Shown here: piece by piece, positions 1 to 7,831 of the stretch
Layout of the letters: every line of letters begins with the position of its first letter
Numbering within the stretch: the first letter of the stretch is position 1
Source: an uncultured Oscillospiraceae bacterium
GTDB lineage: Bacteria; Bacillota; Clostridia; Oscillospirales; Ruminococcaceae
NCBI GenBank assembly: GCA_910579545.1
Contig: CAJTVI010000002.1
Coordinates: 3,739 to 67,738, forward strand
Direction of reading: 5' to 3'
Length of the DNA: 64,000 bases
The notes under the pieces: model-generated
What the model was told of the DNA's origin: nothing
Database searches by the model: none
What the model saw: the letters and a program-made list of their open reading frames with translations, nothing else
Made by a program: the position numbers and the translations under genes

Positions 1-101
1 GCTCAGCCTGTGCTCGCTGAACGCCGCCGAGCCACCTTGGGTCGCGCCGCGAAATGCATGAAAAATCGACATTTTATGCCGTTGCAACGTCCTATTTCCC
101 C
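1..101. other. Sequence beyond the broken 3' end of sigK
   Basis: This stretch should encode the last ~25 codons of sigK on the minus strand, but none of the three minus frames continues the conserved region 4.2 text after SYVS. No gene can be assigned here. The divergence is abrupt and not a frameshift, so this is probably foreign DNA joined to sigK, for example the edge of a sigK intervening (skin-like) element. Too little is visible to name it. Confidence 0.4.
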
Positions 102-752
102 CTACTTACAATACCCGCGCTGCGATACATAGCTGCGGCTGATGTCCAGCAGGCCCGCCACCTCCTGCTGGGTCATGGGGGGCTGGCCGCCAAGGCCGTA
201 GCGCAGCACGATCACCTGCCGCTCCCGGCCGCTCAGCCCCTCCACCAGACGGCGCAGCCGGGCCACCTCCTCGCGGCCCTCGTAGTCCTCGTCCATCATA
301 AAATCGTCCGGCAGTACGTCGATAATGGTCAGGCCGCTGCCGTCGTGCCCGGCCTCGATCGGCTCCTGCATCGAGACAGTGCCCGGGGCCTTGCGCACCT
401 TGCGGAACTGCATGCGGATCTCGTTTTCGATGCACTTGCTGGCATAGGTGGAAAACCGCGCCTGCTTTTCGCTGTCAAAGCTGCCCACCGCCTTGATCAG
501 CCCGATGGTGCCGATGCTGATCAGGTCCTCCTGGTCGCCGGGGGCGGCGTAGTACTTTTTTACGATGTGCGCCACCAGCCGCAGGTTGTGGCGGATGATC
601 TCGTCCCGCGCGTGCAGGTCGCCCCGCTTGTAGGCGGCAAAGGCCTCCACCTCCTGGCGCGGGGTGAACGGCTTGGGAAAGCTGCTTGTTTCCAGATGCA
701 GCGCAAGATACAGCATGTGCGCCGCCGCAAAACTTAAAAATACCCCCAGCAT
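102..752 (-). pseudogene. sigK: RNA polymerase sporulation sigma factor SigK, 3'-truncated
   Basis: This is the mother-cell late sporulation sigma factor, which directs core RNA polymerase to coat and mother-cell genes. The start at 752 is chosen because GAGGAGG lies 8-15 bases upstream. The N-terminus (MLGVFLSFAAAHMLYL) resembles the hydrophobic pro-peptide that SpoIVFB removes. Region 2 is clear (HNLRLVAHIVKKYY, DLISIGTIGLIKAV, ARFSTYASKCIENEI), and regions 3 and 4.1 follow. In region 4.2 the helix-turn-helix reads GLLDISRSYVS, then departs into QRGYCK and a stop, where the family continues RIEKKAL for about 20 more residues. The recognition helix is therefore incomplete and the 216-residue product is unlikely to work as it stands. 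It is either split by an intervening element removed during sporulation, or simply broken. Confidence 0.8.
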
Positions 753-1030
753 GGCAATGACCTCCTCGCCGGTTGGCCCCAACGCCAACCCAAAAGCGCC
801 TGCCCAGGCCCGCTGGCCGCGGGGCCCGCAAACGCGCCCTTTGCCTTTTTTTGAGCAGCGCCGCACATTCCCTGCGCGGGGGCCGGAGCGCATGCAAGCC
901 GCGCCGGCCCGGGAACGTGCGGTACTGCACTATCAAAGGTATGGCGGGTTCGGCCTGTCCTATGCATGGGGCCGGCGAGGCGCGATTTTTGCCCAGCCAC
1001 CAGCCAGGGCGCCGCCGCGGCAAACGCCGG

Positions 1031-1082
1031 AAAAAAGCCGCCGGGTTCTTGGTTTGCACATGCGCAAAAAGAACCCGGCGGC
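1031..1082 (-). terminator. Rho-independent terminator after the rluA-type gene
   Basis: Perfect 14-bp arms (GCCGCCGGGTTCTT at 1037-1050 and its complement at 1069-1082) are followed on the minus strand by a run of six T (complement of 1031-1036). It lies 46 bases past the stop of the pseudouridine synthase gene. The rest of 753-1127 shows no gene. Confidence 0.85.
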
Positions 1083-1127
1083 CTTGCGGCATAACGCCCG
1101 CACCGCGATCATATTTTTGCCCCGCCC

Positions 1128-2075
1128 CTACCGCAGCCTGCCCTCCCGCAGCTGGGCGCAGTACCAGGGCTCGGGGGCGTAAAAGGCCCGGCCGCTCACC
1201 CCGGCCAGCGCCGGCTCGTCCAGCTTGGGAAAGCGCAGCCGCCAGGCGCAGAGGGCCTGGTACTTAAACCGCAGCTCCCGGTTGGCGGCGTTGCTGCCGT
1301 ACTTGCCGTCCCCCAAAATCGGGCAGCCGATGCCGGCCAGGTGCGCCCGGATCTGGTGGGTGCGCCCGGTGATCAATTCCACCTCCAGCAGGGCCAGCCG
1401 GCCGCTCACCGCAAGGGTGCGGTAGCGGGTCTCCACCGGCTTTGCCCCCGGCCGCGGGCCGGCAAGGATGCTCACCCGCCCCCGCGCCGCGTCCTTGAGC
1501 AGCCAGCCTGTCAGGGTGGCCGCGGGCGGCTCGGGCCGGCCAAAGGTGACGCAGAGGTAGGTTTTTTGCAGCCTGCGCTCCCGGATCAGCCCGGTCAGCA
1601 GCCGCTCGGCCCCGGCGGTTTTGGCCGCCAGCACAAGGCCGCTGGTGCCGGTGTCCAGCCGGTGGCAGAGCGCCGGCGCAAAGCCCTCGCCCGGCTGCCA
1701 GCTCCCGGCTTGGTACTGACCCAGCAGGATCCGGTTCAAAAGGGTGTCGGGGCCGTTCCCCTCCACCGGCAGGCCGGCGGGCTTGTGGGCGATCAAAAGC
1801 TGGCCGTCCTCATATACCAGCTCGGCCGGGCAGCGCGCGGCCAAAAAAGGCGGGCCGTCCGGGCTGGGCGGGGTCAGCTGTTCCTCCTGCAAATACAGTC
1901 GGATCTCGTCCCCCTGCCGCACCCGGGTGGCAAGGGGCTGCTTTTTGCCGTTCAGCTTGATCTTGTTCTGCCGCAGCGCCTTGTTCAGCGCCCCCAGGCT
2001 CAAGGCGGGGTACTGCTGCAGCAGGTATTTGTCCAGCCGCACCGGGGCCGGCGCGGTCACGGTCAGGGCCGTCAT
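1128..2075 (-). CDS. RluA-family RNA pseudouridine synthase
   Basis: Converts specific uridines in rRNA or tRNA to pseudouridine in the cytoplasm. The 315-residue length suits the RluA/RluD family. An S4 RNA-binding domain (VRLDKYLLQQY...LNGKK) occupies roughly residues 10-75. The catalytic domain has the signature HRLDTGTSGL with its catalytic Asp, then KTYL and GRTHQIRAHLA. The start at 2075 overlaps the preceding reading frame by four bases (ATGA), so the two are translationally coupled. The gene ends before a strong terminator. Which RNA position it modifies cannot be told from sequence alone, so no symbol is given. Confidence 0.9.
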   Translation of the reverse strand: MTALTVTAPAPVRLDKYLLQQYPALSLGALNKALRQNKIKLNGKKQPLATRVRQGDEIRLYLQEEQLTPPSPDGPPFLAARCPAELVYEDGQLLIAHKPAGLPVEGNGPDTLLNRILLGQYQAGSWQPGEGFAPALCHRLDTGTSGLVLAAKTAGAERLLTGLIRERRLQKTYLCVTFGRPEPPAATLTGWLLKDAARGRVSILAGPRPGAKPVETRYRTLAVSGRLALLEVELITGRTHQIRAHLAGIGCPILGDGKYGSNAANRELRFKYQALCAWRLRFPKLDEPALAGVSGRAFYAPEPWYCAQLREGRLR

Positions 2076-2449
2076 GCCACCGCCTCCAGGTCCATCCCCA
2101 CCAGCACCGACGCGTCCGGGATGTCCAGGGTCACCATCAGCCAGCCCTCGTCCCGGTCGTCCACCGCAAGGATGGCATACTCCCGCCCGGCGGCGTCCCG
2201 CAGGGCGCGGGCATTCTCTAACTTGCGGCGAGTAAAGGCGCAGTCGGTAAACAGCAGGGTGTGGCCGGCCTTGTCCGCCCATTCCTCGGTGGGAGCGCGG
2301 GCCAGAACCCCGTCCACCCAGTAGTCGTCGGTGTAATAGTCCACCAGCCGCAGGGGGAACGCCTCGCTAAAAATCAGCGCGTCATCGCCGGAATACTCCA
2401 TGCCCGGGGCGATCACATACCACCCGCCCGCAAGCTGGGCGCAGAACAC
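2072..2449 (-). pseudogene. C-terminal part of the frameshifted DUF6311 gene
   Basis: A 125-codon frame beginning at GTG (EGVFCAQLAGGWYVIAPGMEY...). Read further upstream in the same frame, the text LYLIHREGLFLQLADCQPEGVFC joins smoothly onto the end of the preceding membrane-protein frame (...LRAGRPEA). The GTG sits directly on GGAGGGG with no proper spacing, so an independent start is unlikely. I interpret it as the extracytoplasmic C-terminal domain of the DUF6311 protein, separated by a one-base deletion near 2505-2515. A sequencing error or programmed frameshift is also possible. Its end overlaps the start of the pseudouridine synthase gene by four bases. Confidence 0.6.
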
Positions 2450-2499
2450 CCCCTCCGGCTGGCAGTCGGCCAGCTGGAGGAAGAGCCCCTCCCGATGGA

Positions 2500-4083
2500 T
2501 CAGGTAGAGGCGGCCTCGGGCCGGCCGGCCCGCAGCTGCTCGATGAGGGCGGCCCGCTGGGCCTTGAGGCCGGCCTCGTCGTACCGGGCGGCAAAGGGGT
2601 CGTTGGTGGTCATGCCGTGGTCGGCCGCAAAGAGCGCCAGATGCCAGGGATCCTCCTGCAGCTCGTCCAGCGAGAGGATGTGCTGGTACTGCCCGCCCGC
2701 CTGCTGCCAGAAGGGGCTGGTGAGGCTGGAGGGGAAGGCGGGCTCATACCGGGCAAACATGCCCTGCCGCTGGGCCAGGCCGGGGGAGAGGTCCCACAGC
2801 TGCACCGCGCAGAGCAGGGCCAGCGCGGCCGGCACGGCCGCGCGTCGGGGGGCCGGCAGCCCTCTGGCTGCCCGGGTCCAAAAGAGGACGCCCCCCAGCA
2901 TGAGCAGGTAGTAGACCGGCCAGAACATCCGCCCGCTGGAGCGGAAGGTGGTGGCCAGCCGTACCAAAGCGTGGGGCAGCGGCAGGGTAAACAGAAGCGC
3001 GCCGTTGGCGGTGACCTGGTGGCTTACCGCAAAGAGGGCCAGCGCCAAACAGACCGCGCAGAGCATCCAGTGCCCGCGCACCCAGCGGCGCACCGCCCCC
3101 AGCTGCCGGCGGGCAATGCCCCAGCAGACGGCCGCGGCGCAGCTGGCCAAAAGGCCCAGGCCCAGGTAGCAGAAGGCGTCGTAGTTGCCGTCGGTCTGAT
3201 TTTGCACCGGCAGAACCCGGCTCCACACCGTCTGCCAGCGGCTTACCGGGTTCCACAGGGCGTTCAGGTTCAGGCCAAAATAGCCGTACTCCACGATACT
3301 GCCGCCGTCGCCGGTGGCGGTGAACATGCCCAGCAGCGCCCCCAGCGCCAGGGCGGCGGCGAGGTTGGCCGCCAAAAAGAGGGCGGGGGCCCTCCAGCGG
3401 CGGTTCTGCACCGCCCACTCGGCCAGCAAGGCAAGGGTAAGGGCAAAGGTCATGGGCACAAAATAGGGGTGCAGGCCAACGGCAAGGCAGTTGAGGGCAA
3501 ACAGGCCCTTATAGGCAAAACGGTTTTGCCGTCGGCCCATAAAATAGTACCAGAGGGCGGCCAGGATCAAAAACTGCGCGCCAAGGGCGGTGTGGCGGAA
3601 GGCGCGTTCGGCCAGCACCGGGCTGAACACAAACACCAGCGAGCCCAGCAGCACCGAGGGGACCCCCTGCAAAAACAGCCCCAGCAGCAGCGCGGCAAAC
3701 CCGCCCTGCAATGCAAAGCACAAGAGGGTGTACCAGCCAAAATACTGGAACACCGGGGGCAGCAGCCCCTCGATGAGCCGGAAAAAGAGGGCAAAGAGGG
3801 GGATAGAATCGGTGTACAGGATGCTGATGCCCTGGGGCCAGTTGATGCTTTGGGGGGTGCACAGGGGCAGGCGCATCGGCGCGGAGCGGTAAAAAAGCCA
3901 GCCGGCATAGTGCTGTAAAATATCCTGCTCCACAAAGCCGCCCCGCAGCCAGGCGTCATTGCAGACGTTCAGCGGGGCGGGGCCATAAAGCAGCAAAAAG
4001 GCAAAAACGCCCAGCCCGCAGCCCAGCCAGAAGAGGGCGGCGGTGCGGGACAGGCGAAAAGGTTTTTGCGGCAAACGCGGCAT
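2500..4083 (-). CDS. DUF6311-like multipass membrane protein (main part, frameshifted at the 3' end)
   Basis: A large membrane protein with a short cytoplasmic N-terminus (MPRLPQKPFRLSR) and about ten hydrophobic segments. The segment INWPQGISILYTDSIPLFALFF and the following QYFGWYTLLCFALQGGFAALLLG recall the DUF6311 family, membrane proteins of glycosyltransferase-like topology with unknown reaction. The start at 4083 is supported by AGGAGG 8 bases upstream, and an open frame continues upstream without any ribosome site. After the membrane part comes a soluble region (LSLDELQEDPWHLALFAADHGMTTNDPFAARYDEAG) that ends abruptly at ASTStop. The natural continuation lies in another frame (see 2072-2449). 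An envelope polysaccharide or glycolipid role is a guess. Confidence 0.7.
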   Translation of the reverse strand: MPRLPQKPFRLSRTAALFWLGCGLGVFAFLLLYGPAPLNVCNDAWLRGGFVEQDILQHYAGWLFYRSAPMRLPLCTPQSINWPQGISILYTDSIPLFALFFRLIEGLLPPVFQYFGWYTLLCFALQGGFAALLLGLFLQGVPSVLLGSLVFVFSPVLAERAFRHTALGAQFLILAALWYYFMGRRQNRFAYKGLFALNCLAVGLHPYFVPMTFALTLALLAEWAVQNRRWRAPALFLAANLAAALALGALLGMFTATGDGGSIVEYGYFGLNLNALWNPVSRWQTVWSRVLPVQNQTDGNYDAFCYLGLGLLASCAAAVCWGIARRQLGAVRRWVRGHWMLCAVCLALALFAVSHQVTANGALLFTLPLPHALVRLATTFRSSGRMFWPVYYLLMLGGVLFWTRAARGLPAPRRAAVPAALALLCAVQLWDLSPGLAQRQGMFARYEPAFPSSLTSPFWQQAGGQYQHILSLDELQEDPWHLALFAADHGMTTNDPFAARYDEAGLKAQRAALIEQLRAGRPEAAST

Positions 4084-4360
4084 GCGGCGGCCTCCTGAAC
4101 AGCCGGCCGGGGGCGGGGGGCCCGGCGGCCGGGAACTAAAAGCGGGCAGGGGCCGCGGCGAAGCGGCAGAGCAAGGTCCCATACCGCCCCGCCGGCCCCT
4201 TTGTTTTCTCTTATTATACTGGACAAGGGCGCAAAGTGCAATTTTTGCCTGCGAAAAGAGGGGCCGGCCCTGCAAAAAACCGACAGGCTTAAAAAATGGG
4301 CCGGCCCTGGGCAGAGCGGCTGCCCCGGCAAAAGGGGCCCGCCTCCGCTTAAAAGGGAAA

Positions 4361-4389
4361 TTGACAAGCCCGCCCCGGTATTGTATGAT
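4361..4389 (+). promoter_or_regulatory. Housekeeping promoter of the tRNA-Leu locus
   Basis: TTGACA (4361-4366) and TATGAT (4384-4389) with the ideal 17-bp spacer, 58 bases before the 5' half of the host tRNA-Leu. I see no promoter between the split tRNA and the intact ICE tRNA at 4617, so this host promoter probably transcribes the ICE tRNA as well. The remaining 4084-4360 is GC-rich and holds no recognizable gene. Confidence 0.8.
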
Positions 4390-4447
4390 AAGAGGGCCGG
4401 GGAGGGCGCGTTGACGGCCGGCCAAAAGACCCCTTCGCGCGCGATCT

Positions 4448-4488
4448 GCCGCTATGGTGGAATTGGCAGACACAAGGGACTTAAAATC
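4448..4488 (+). tRNA. 5' half of the host tRNA-Leu(UAA), split by the ICE
   Basis: Acceptor strand GCCGCTA (4448-4454), D-arm (GGTGGAATTGGCAGACAC), anticodon stem AGGGA and loop CTTAAAA with anticodon TAA. After the core ACTTAAAATC the sequence becomes ICE DNA, with no variable arm and no TTCGA T-loop. The matching 3' half, acceptor TAGCGGC, is at 59726-59781 and pairs with this acceptor strand at all seven positions. Within the ICE, TTTGCGGCACC near 4536-4548 could pair with six of the seven acceptor bases, so a search program might report a false tRNA here. Confidence 0.85.
4479..4488 (+). repeat. attL core of the ICE
   Basis: ACTTAAAATC, identical to 59726-59735. Joining the DNA left of this copy to the DNA right of the other rebuilds a canonical tRNA-Leu(UAA), with AGGGA pairing to TCCCT in the anticodon stem. 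This identifies the crossover region. Confidence 0.85.
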
Positions 4489-4616
4489 TCTTGAGGCTTT
4501 TTGGATGCAGACGCCACAAACGCAGGTATTCTGCGGGTTTGCGGCACCTTGAAAACCGAATCAAAAAGTTGGTCTGCTGTTTTGTCAGCTGTTTTGCGGA
4601 TCAATTTTGAAAATTT

Positions 4617-4703
4617 GCCGCCGTGGCGAAACAGGCAAACGCAAGGGACTTAAAATCCCTCGGAGGAAACTCCTTACGGGTTCGATTCCCGTCGGCGGCA
4701 CCA
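4617..4703 (+). tRNA. Intact tRNA-Leu(UAA) carried by the ICE
   Basis: An 87-nt complete tRNA: acceptor GCCGCCG paired with CGGCGGC, D-stem GCG/CGC, anticodon stem AGGGA/TCCCT around CTTAAAA (anticodon TAA), variable stem GGAG/CTCC, T-arm ACGGG-TTCGATT-CCCGT, discriminator A and encoded CCA. It differs from the host copy in the acceptor, D-, variable and T-arms, so it is an imported gene and not a duplication. It lies 128 bases inside the ICE, downstream of the host tRNA promoter, with no visible promoter of its own. The probable role is to replace the host tRNA that integration splits. Confidence 0.95.
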
Positions 4704-4718
4704 TTTTTTGAGAGGTTT

Positions 4719-4760
4719 GGAGCTTCCCAAAGGCGCTTTTGAAGCGTTTTGGGAGGCTCC
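4719..4760. terminator. Long hairpin between the ICE tRNA and the integrase gene
   Basis: Outer arms of 13 bp (GGAGCTTCCCAAA with a complement ending GGCTCC, one G-T pair) enclose a second CGCTT/AAGCG stem. A T-rich tract (ATTCCTTTTG) follows on the plus strand, so it can end the tRNA transcript. It also separates the convergent integrase gene. T's following the tRNA (4704-4709) may help end maturation transcripts. Confidence 0.65.
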
Positions 4761-4780
4761 ATTCCTTTTGTCGGGTCCAT

Positions 4781-6010
4781 TCAAATTTTCAGACAGTTCG
4801 CAATCGTATTGGCCGATGCCTGCTTGCTGCTCATATCCAGATGGGCGTAGATGTTGGCGGTGGTTGCAAAATTCGAGTGACCCAGCCAAAGCTGGATTTC
4901 CTTGAGGCTGATCCCATTGGCCAGCAGCAGGCTGGCGCAGGAGTGCCGGAGGTCATGGAAACGAATATGGGGCATATCCAGCTTTTTGATCGTCTCAGCA
5001 AAGCTGCTGCTTACGCGATCCGGATAGATGAGATTGCCCATGCTGTCCACGCAGACGTATTCCAGATACTCTTTGTTGTACTGCTTTCCACACAGCTTTT
5101 GGTTCTTTTTCTGCTGCTTTTTCGCATCCAACAAAACCTGCTTCACTTGGGGGATCAATGGGAGCGACCGGAAACTCGATTTGGTTTTCGTCCGATTCTT
5201 TGCAACCATCTGCGTTTTGCCATCCAGCTTAATGCGGGATACAGTATGACTTACTGTGATGGTGTTGTTATCGAAGTCAATAGCGCTCCATTTTAGCCCG
5301 ATCACCTCACTGCGCCGAAAACCATAGTAGGCGGCGATCATGACGGGCAGTTCAATCGGCTTGCCCCGAAAGGCGTCCAGCATCACAGACAACTGCTGCG
5401 CGTCATAGTAATTGGACACAAAGTTGTCGATTTTGGGGCGCGCGACATCTGCGGCGGGATTGTACTGGATCAGCTTGTACTTCCGCACGGCGTCGGACAG
5501 GCTTTTGCGGATATTGGCATGATAGTGCAAAATCGTGTTGCCGGTATCGCCCTTTTGCTTTAAGGTGGCGTAGAAGTTCTGAATGTCCATGACCGTCAGC
5601 TTGTTCAGTGGGATTTGCCGTTCCTCAAAATATGGTACGATCCCCCTTGTGACCAGCCCGTGGTAAGAGGAATAAGTCGTTTCCGCCCATGTGGTGCGGT
5701 TGGCCTCCAGCCAGAATAAAAGATAGTGCGAAAACAGCATATCCCCCTGCAGAGTTTCGCCGGTGTAGGCGGGAATGCTTTTTTTGCCCGCATTGTCCAG
5801 CACCGGGCGGGGAGGGAGGATGCCTTTGGTGGCATCCTTCCTTGCTTTTTGCAGCATCCTATTCGCCTGCGTCTTGTTGCCCTTGACTTTCAGCCCCGTT
5901 GGGAACCAGGTCGGTTTTTTCTTTCCGGTCACAGGGTCGGGCAGCGACAAAACCATGTAATAGAGGTCGTGCTGCGTGCAAAGATGGCCAGCGACTGTTT
6001 TTTTCGCCAT
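4781..6010 (-). CDS. int: Tyrosine-recombinase integrase of the ICE
   Basis: A 409-residue site-specific recombinase that inserts and, with an excisionase, excises the element at the tRNA-Leu core. The N-terminal arm-type domain and SAM-like core-binding domain (about residues 75-190) precede the catalytic domain. Catalytic residues are visible: Arg in YYGFRRSEVIGLKW, HDLRH with His and Arg, His in LGHSN, and the nucleophilic Tyr in NIYAHL. AAAGGAG lies just before the ATG at 6010. It sits next to attL and is transcribed away from the xis gene, as in Tn916-like and clostridial elements. Confidence 0.95.
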   Translation of the reverse strand: MAKKTVAGHLCTQHDLYYMVLSLPDPVTGKKKPTWFPTGLKVKGNKTQANRMLQKARKDATKGILPPRPVLDNAGKKSIPAYTGETLQGDMLFSHYLLFWLEANRTTWAETTYSSYHGLVTRGIVPYFEERQIPLNKLTVMDIQNFYATLKQKGDTGNTILHYHANIRKSLSDAVRKYKLIQYNPAADVARPKIDNFVSNYYDAQQLSVMLDAFRGKPIELPVMIAAYYGFRRSEVIGLKWSAIDFDNNTITVSHTVSRIKLDGKTQMVAKNRTKTKSSFRSLPLIPQVKQVLLDAKKQQKKNQKLCGKQYNKEYLEYVCVDSMGNLIYPDRVSSSFAETIKKLDMPHIRFHDLRHSCASLLLANGISLKEIQLWLGHSNFATTANIYAHLDMSSKQASANTIANCLKI

Positions 6011-6075
6011 GATTTGTAACTCCTTTCTTCTTGGCCACAGTGGATTGACGCCCTCATTCTATCACAGCGGTTTTG

Positions 6076-6330
6076 CTACACAAGGCTGTCGGGACTGCCC
6101 GCCACAGTGTCGCCGCATTTTTGCAGGTAGGCGATCACATGGCATTTGGGGATGCGGTACGCCCGCCCGACCTTCAAATGCGCGATCTCGTTGTTTTGCA
6201 GCAGCTTGTAGGCAGTCTTAACGCCAATGCCGCCAAGCATCTCGCAAAGCTGATGAATGTTCACCACATCAGGATAGCCAGGGAAAAGCAGGCGATATGC
6301 CTCCCTGTTCCGCAAATCACTTTGTATCAT
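6076..6330 (-). CDS. xis: Excisionase-family helix-turn-helix protein
   Basis: An 84-residue small DNA-binding protein. The centre (VVNIHQLCEMLGGIGVKTAYKLLQNNEIAHLKVGRAYRIPKCHVIAYL) is the MerR-like winged-helix fold of the excisionase/HTH_17 family: a helix-turn-helix followed by a wing rich in basic and aromatic residues. Members bend attachment-site DNA and steer the integrase toward excision. The gene is 65 bases upstream of int in the same direction and follows the mazF-like operon. GAGAGGAA precedes the ATG. Confidence 0.85.
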   Translation of the reverse strand: MIQSDLRNREAYRLLFPGYPDVVNIHQLCEMLGGIGVKTAYKLLQNNEIAHLKVGRAYRIPKCHVIAYLQKCGDTVAGSPDSLV

Positions 6331-6362
6331 TCCAAGTTCCTCTCAACAATGTGCAGTTTCGA

Positions 6363-6596
6363 TCAGCCCATTGCGGGCGATACGGCTTGTGGGCTTCGCA
6401 CAGTTTTCTGCACATGGCCGGTTTGGCCTTGCCAGTTTGCAGGGCAACAAGCAGAACCGTTACTTTTCCTGTTGCCCGCCTTTTTGCCTGGGCGTTTACG
6501 CTTCTTCCTATCGTCCCGCTGGATATTCCGCAAGGCCAGATAGGCTGTCATATCCAGACAGCCGGAGCCGTTATACATGCCATTCCTGCGATCCAT
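6363..6596 (-). CDS. Small basic protein of unknown function
   Basis: A 77-residue product preceded by a strong AGGAGG five bases from its ATG, lying only 9 bases after the mazF-like gene, so it is a real operon member. It starts MDRRNGMYNGSGCLDMTAYLALRN and continues with a very basic stretch (RDDRKKRKRPGKKAGNRK). No domain is recognized. The charge suggests a nucleic-acid contact, and the position between mazF and xis suggests a regulatory or maintenance role. Neither is proven. It shows no resemblance to a known MazE antitoxin. Confidence 0.6.
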   Translation of the reverse strand: MDRRNGMYNGSGCLDMTAYLALRNIQRDDRKKRKRPGKKAGNRKSNGSACCPANWQGQTGHVQKTVRSPQAVSPAMG

Positions 6597-6605
6597 GTTC
6601 TCCTC

Positions 6606-6986
6606 CTATGGGGCCTCCATTTCTTCTGGTATGGAAATGCCGAGGCTCGTTAAAATGTACTCGTTGATGTCGTCCATCTCCCAGCGAGGGAGACGGCCCA
6701 TGTATTTTTTGATCCGCCGCTTGTCGATGGTCTTGATCTGCTCCAACAGCACCGTAGAGGGGCGGATGCCCTTGCCATCGCCCTTGGTCTGGTAATGGGT
6801 CGGCTGCGCCGCCTTTTTGCCGGTTTTGCAGGTCAGCGGGGCCACGATCAGGGTCGGGCAGAAAAAGTTGCCCATGTTGTTTTGTAGAAGCAGGACCGGC
6901 CTTATGCCGCCCTGCTCAGAGCCAAAGCCCACGCCAAGATCGGCAAGATATACCTCGCCGCGGCGATAGGAATGAATTTCGTTCAT
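6606..6986 (-). CDS. PemK/MazF-family protein, type II toxin-like
   Basis: A 126-residue single-domain member of the MazF/PemK family, sequence-specific mRNA endoribonucleases. The family core is plain: YRRGEVYLADLG, GSEQGGIRPVLLLQNN, PTLIVAPLTCKTGKKAAQPTH and PSTVLLEQIKTIDKRRI. The start at 6986 puts the protein at the normal family length; GGAG lies 13 bases upstream, and the alternative GTG at 7028 overlaps its own ribosome site. No antitoxin of MazE type is next to it. In related ICEs a solitary MazF-like gene near int/xis is common, so it may serve element maintenance or act with a distant partner. Confidence 0.85.
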   Translation of the reverse strand: MNEIHSYRRGEVYLADLGVGFGSEQGGIRPVLLLQNNMGNFFCPTLIVAPLTCKTGKKAAQPTHYQTKGDGKGIRPSTVLLEQIKTIDKRRIKKYMGRLPRWEMDDINEYILTSLGISIPEEMEAP

Positions 6987-7028
6987 CTGGATACATCTGC
7001 TCCTTTGTTTCAGATTGGTATGTACCAC

Positions 7029-7400
7029 CTCCTATTTGTCCTCGACACCCCGAAGGCAGGGAAGTCATCAGGCGGCGGCTTGCTGGCCGCTCCACGGGAG
7101 TTTCACCCCAGCTGTCGTTCTGACAGAGCCGCCCCCATTGCTTGTGTCTGTGGCTGGGCGGGAGTACCATTGTCCTTCCGACGGTCATGGCCGCGTCGGG
7201 TGCAGCCCGGCGCTTGCAGTGGATATTCCTCGCTCGGCCCATGAAGGCGTCCTGGCGTATCCTGCTGCGGCGGCTTGTGCGTTCGCACATCGGAATTGAT
7301 GTACCTGATGAATGGGTATTCAGTTGTCAGTCTCCGGTGGAACGGTCGGAAATTGGCCGTTCACTCCATAGCCCATGAAAAAGGGCAAAATATATCGCGC
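7029..7400. other. Gene-poor stretch between the mazF-like and sigma-like genes
   Basis: Open frames exist on both strands but overlap each other and lack good ribosome sites, apart from AGGAGG at 7029-7034 on the minus strand, which leads into the mazF leader. Codon patterns are uninformative. I see no supportable gene here. Promoters for the mazF-xis-int operon probably lie in it. Confidence 0.4.
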
Positions 7401-7826
7401 TCAAAAAATATTTTTGATTTTCTTTCGCAAACGGGCGATCCGGTTGACTACTGCCATCTCCTGCAGGCCGTACCTATGCGCGATTTCACGGTTGGAGTAT
7501 CCCTGCATTCTCAGCAGCAGCATTTCCAAGGTCAGCCTGTCGGCGGCCTGCAAGACCTTGAGCAACTGCTCATTTTCTATCCCATCCAGCAGCTTATCCG
7601 GCGTCTGCGGGAACAGCCCAGCTGGTTCCGGGCTGCATCCTTCGGCGGTCTCCGGCGCTTCCTGCCATCGTTGCAAATACCGCCGCTCCCGGTTGAACTG
7701 CTCCCTGTCATATGTACGCAGGCTCTGGATGGCCTGCTCGTCCATGCCAAGCTCCCGGAGCTGATTTTCCTCCTGCTGTTTCCATGCAATCCATTGCAAT
7801 TCGGCTTTTCTGTGGTTGTATGCCAC
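7401..7826 (-). CDS. Sigma-70 region-4-like regulator
   Basis: A 141-residue protein beginning at GTG (7826), eight bases after AGGAGG. The frame stays open upstream but runs through two large inverted repeats and has no other ribosome site. The N-terminal half is charged and probably helical (HRKAELQWIAWKQQEENQL). The C-terminal third (TLEMLLLRMQGYSNREIAHRYGLQEMAVVNRIARLRKKI) is a region-4/LuxR-like helix-turn-helix. No region 2 is present, so it is not a complete sigma factor. Proteins of this kind near ICE left ends often control excision or transfer. The ribosome site lies inside a 22-bp inverted repeat, implying translational control. Confidence 0.65.
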   Translation of the reverse strand: MAYNHRKAELQWIAWKQQEENQLRELGMDEQAIQSLRTYDREQFNRERRYLQRWQEAPETAEGCSPEPAGLFPQTPDKLLDGIENEQLLKVLQAADRLTLEMLLLRMQGYSNREIAHRYGLQEMAVVNRIARLRKKIKNIF

Positions 7827-7831
7827 AATAG

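Noticed and set aside
2617..3918. 433-codon plus-strand frame opposite the DUF6311 gene
   Set aside because: Gln/Gly/Lys-rich text typical of antisense frames; no ribosome site.
4448..4548. A complete tRNA-Leu at the left junction
   Set aside because: There is no T-loop TTCGA, and the 3' part is ICE DNA with a mismatch in the acceptor; only the 5' half is genuine.
6916..7290. Possible 124-codon gene upstream of the mazF-like gene
   Set aside because: No ribosome site, no domain, and another frame in the same direction is equally open. It also overlaps the mazF start.
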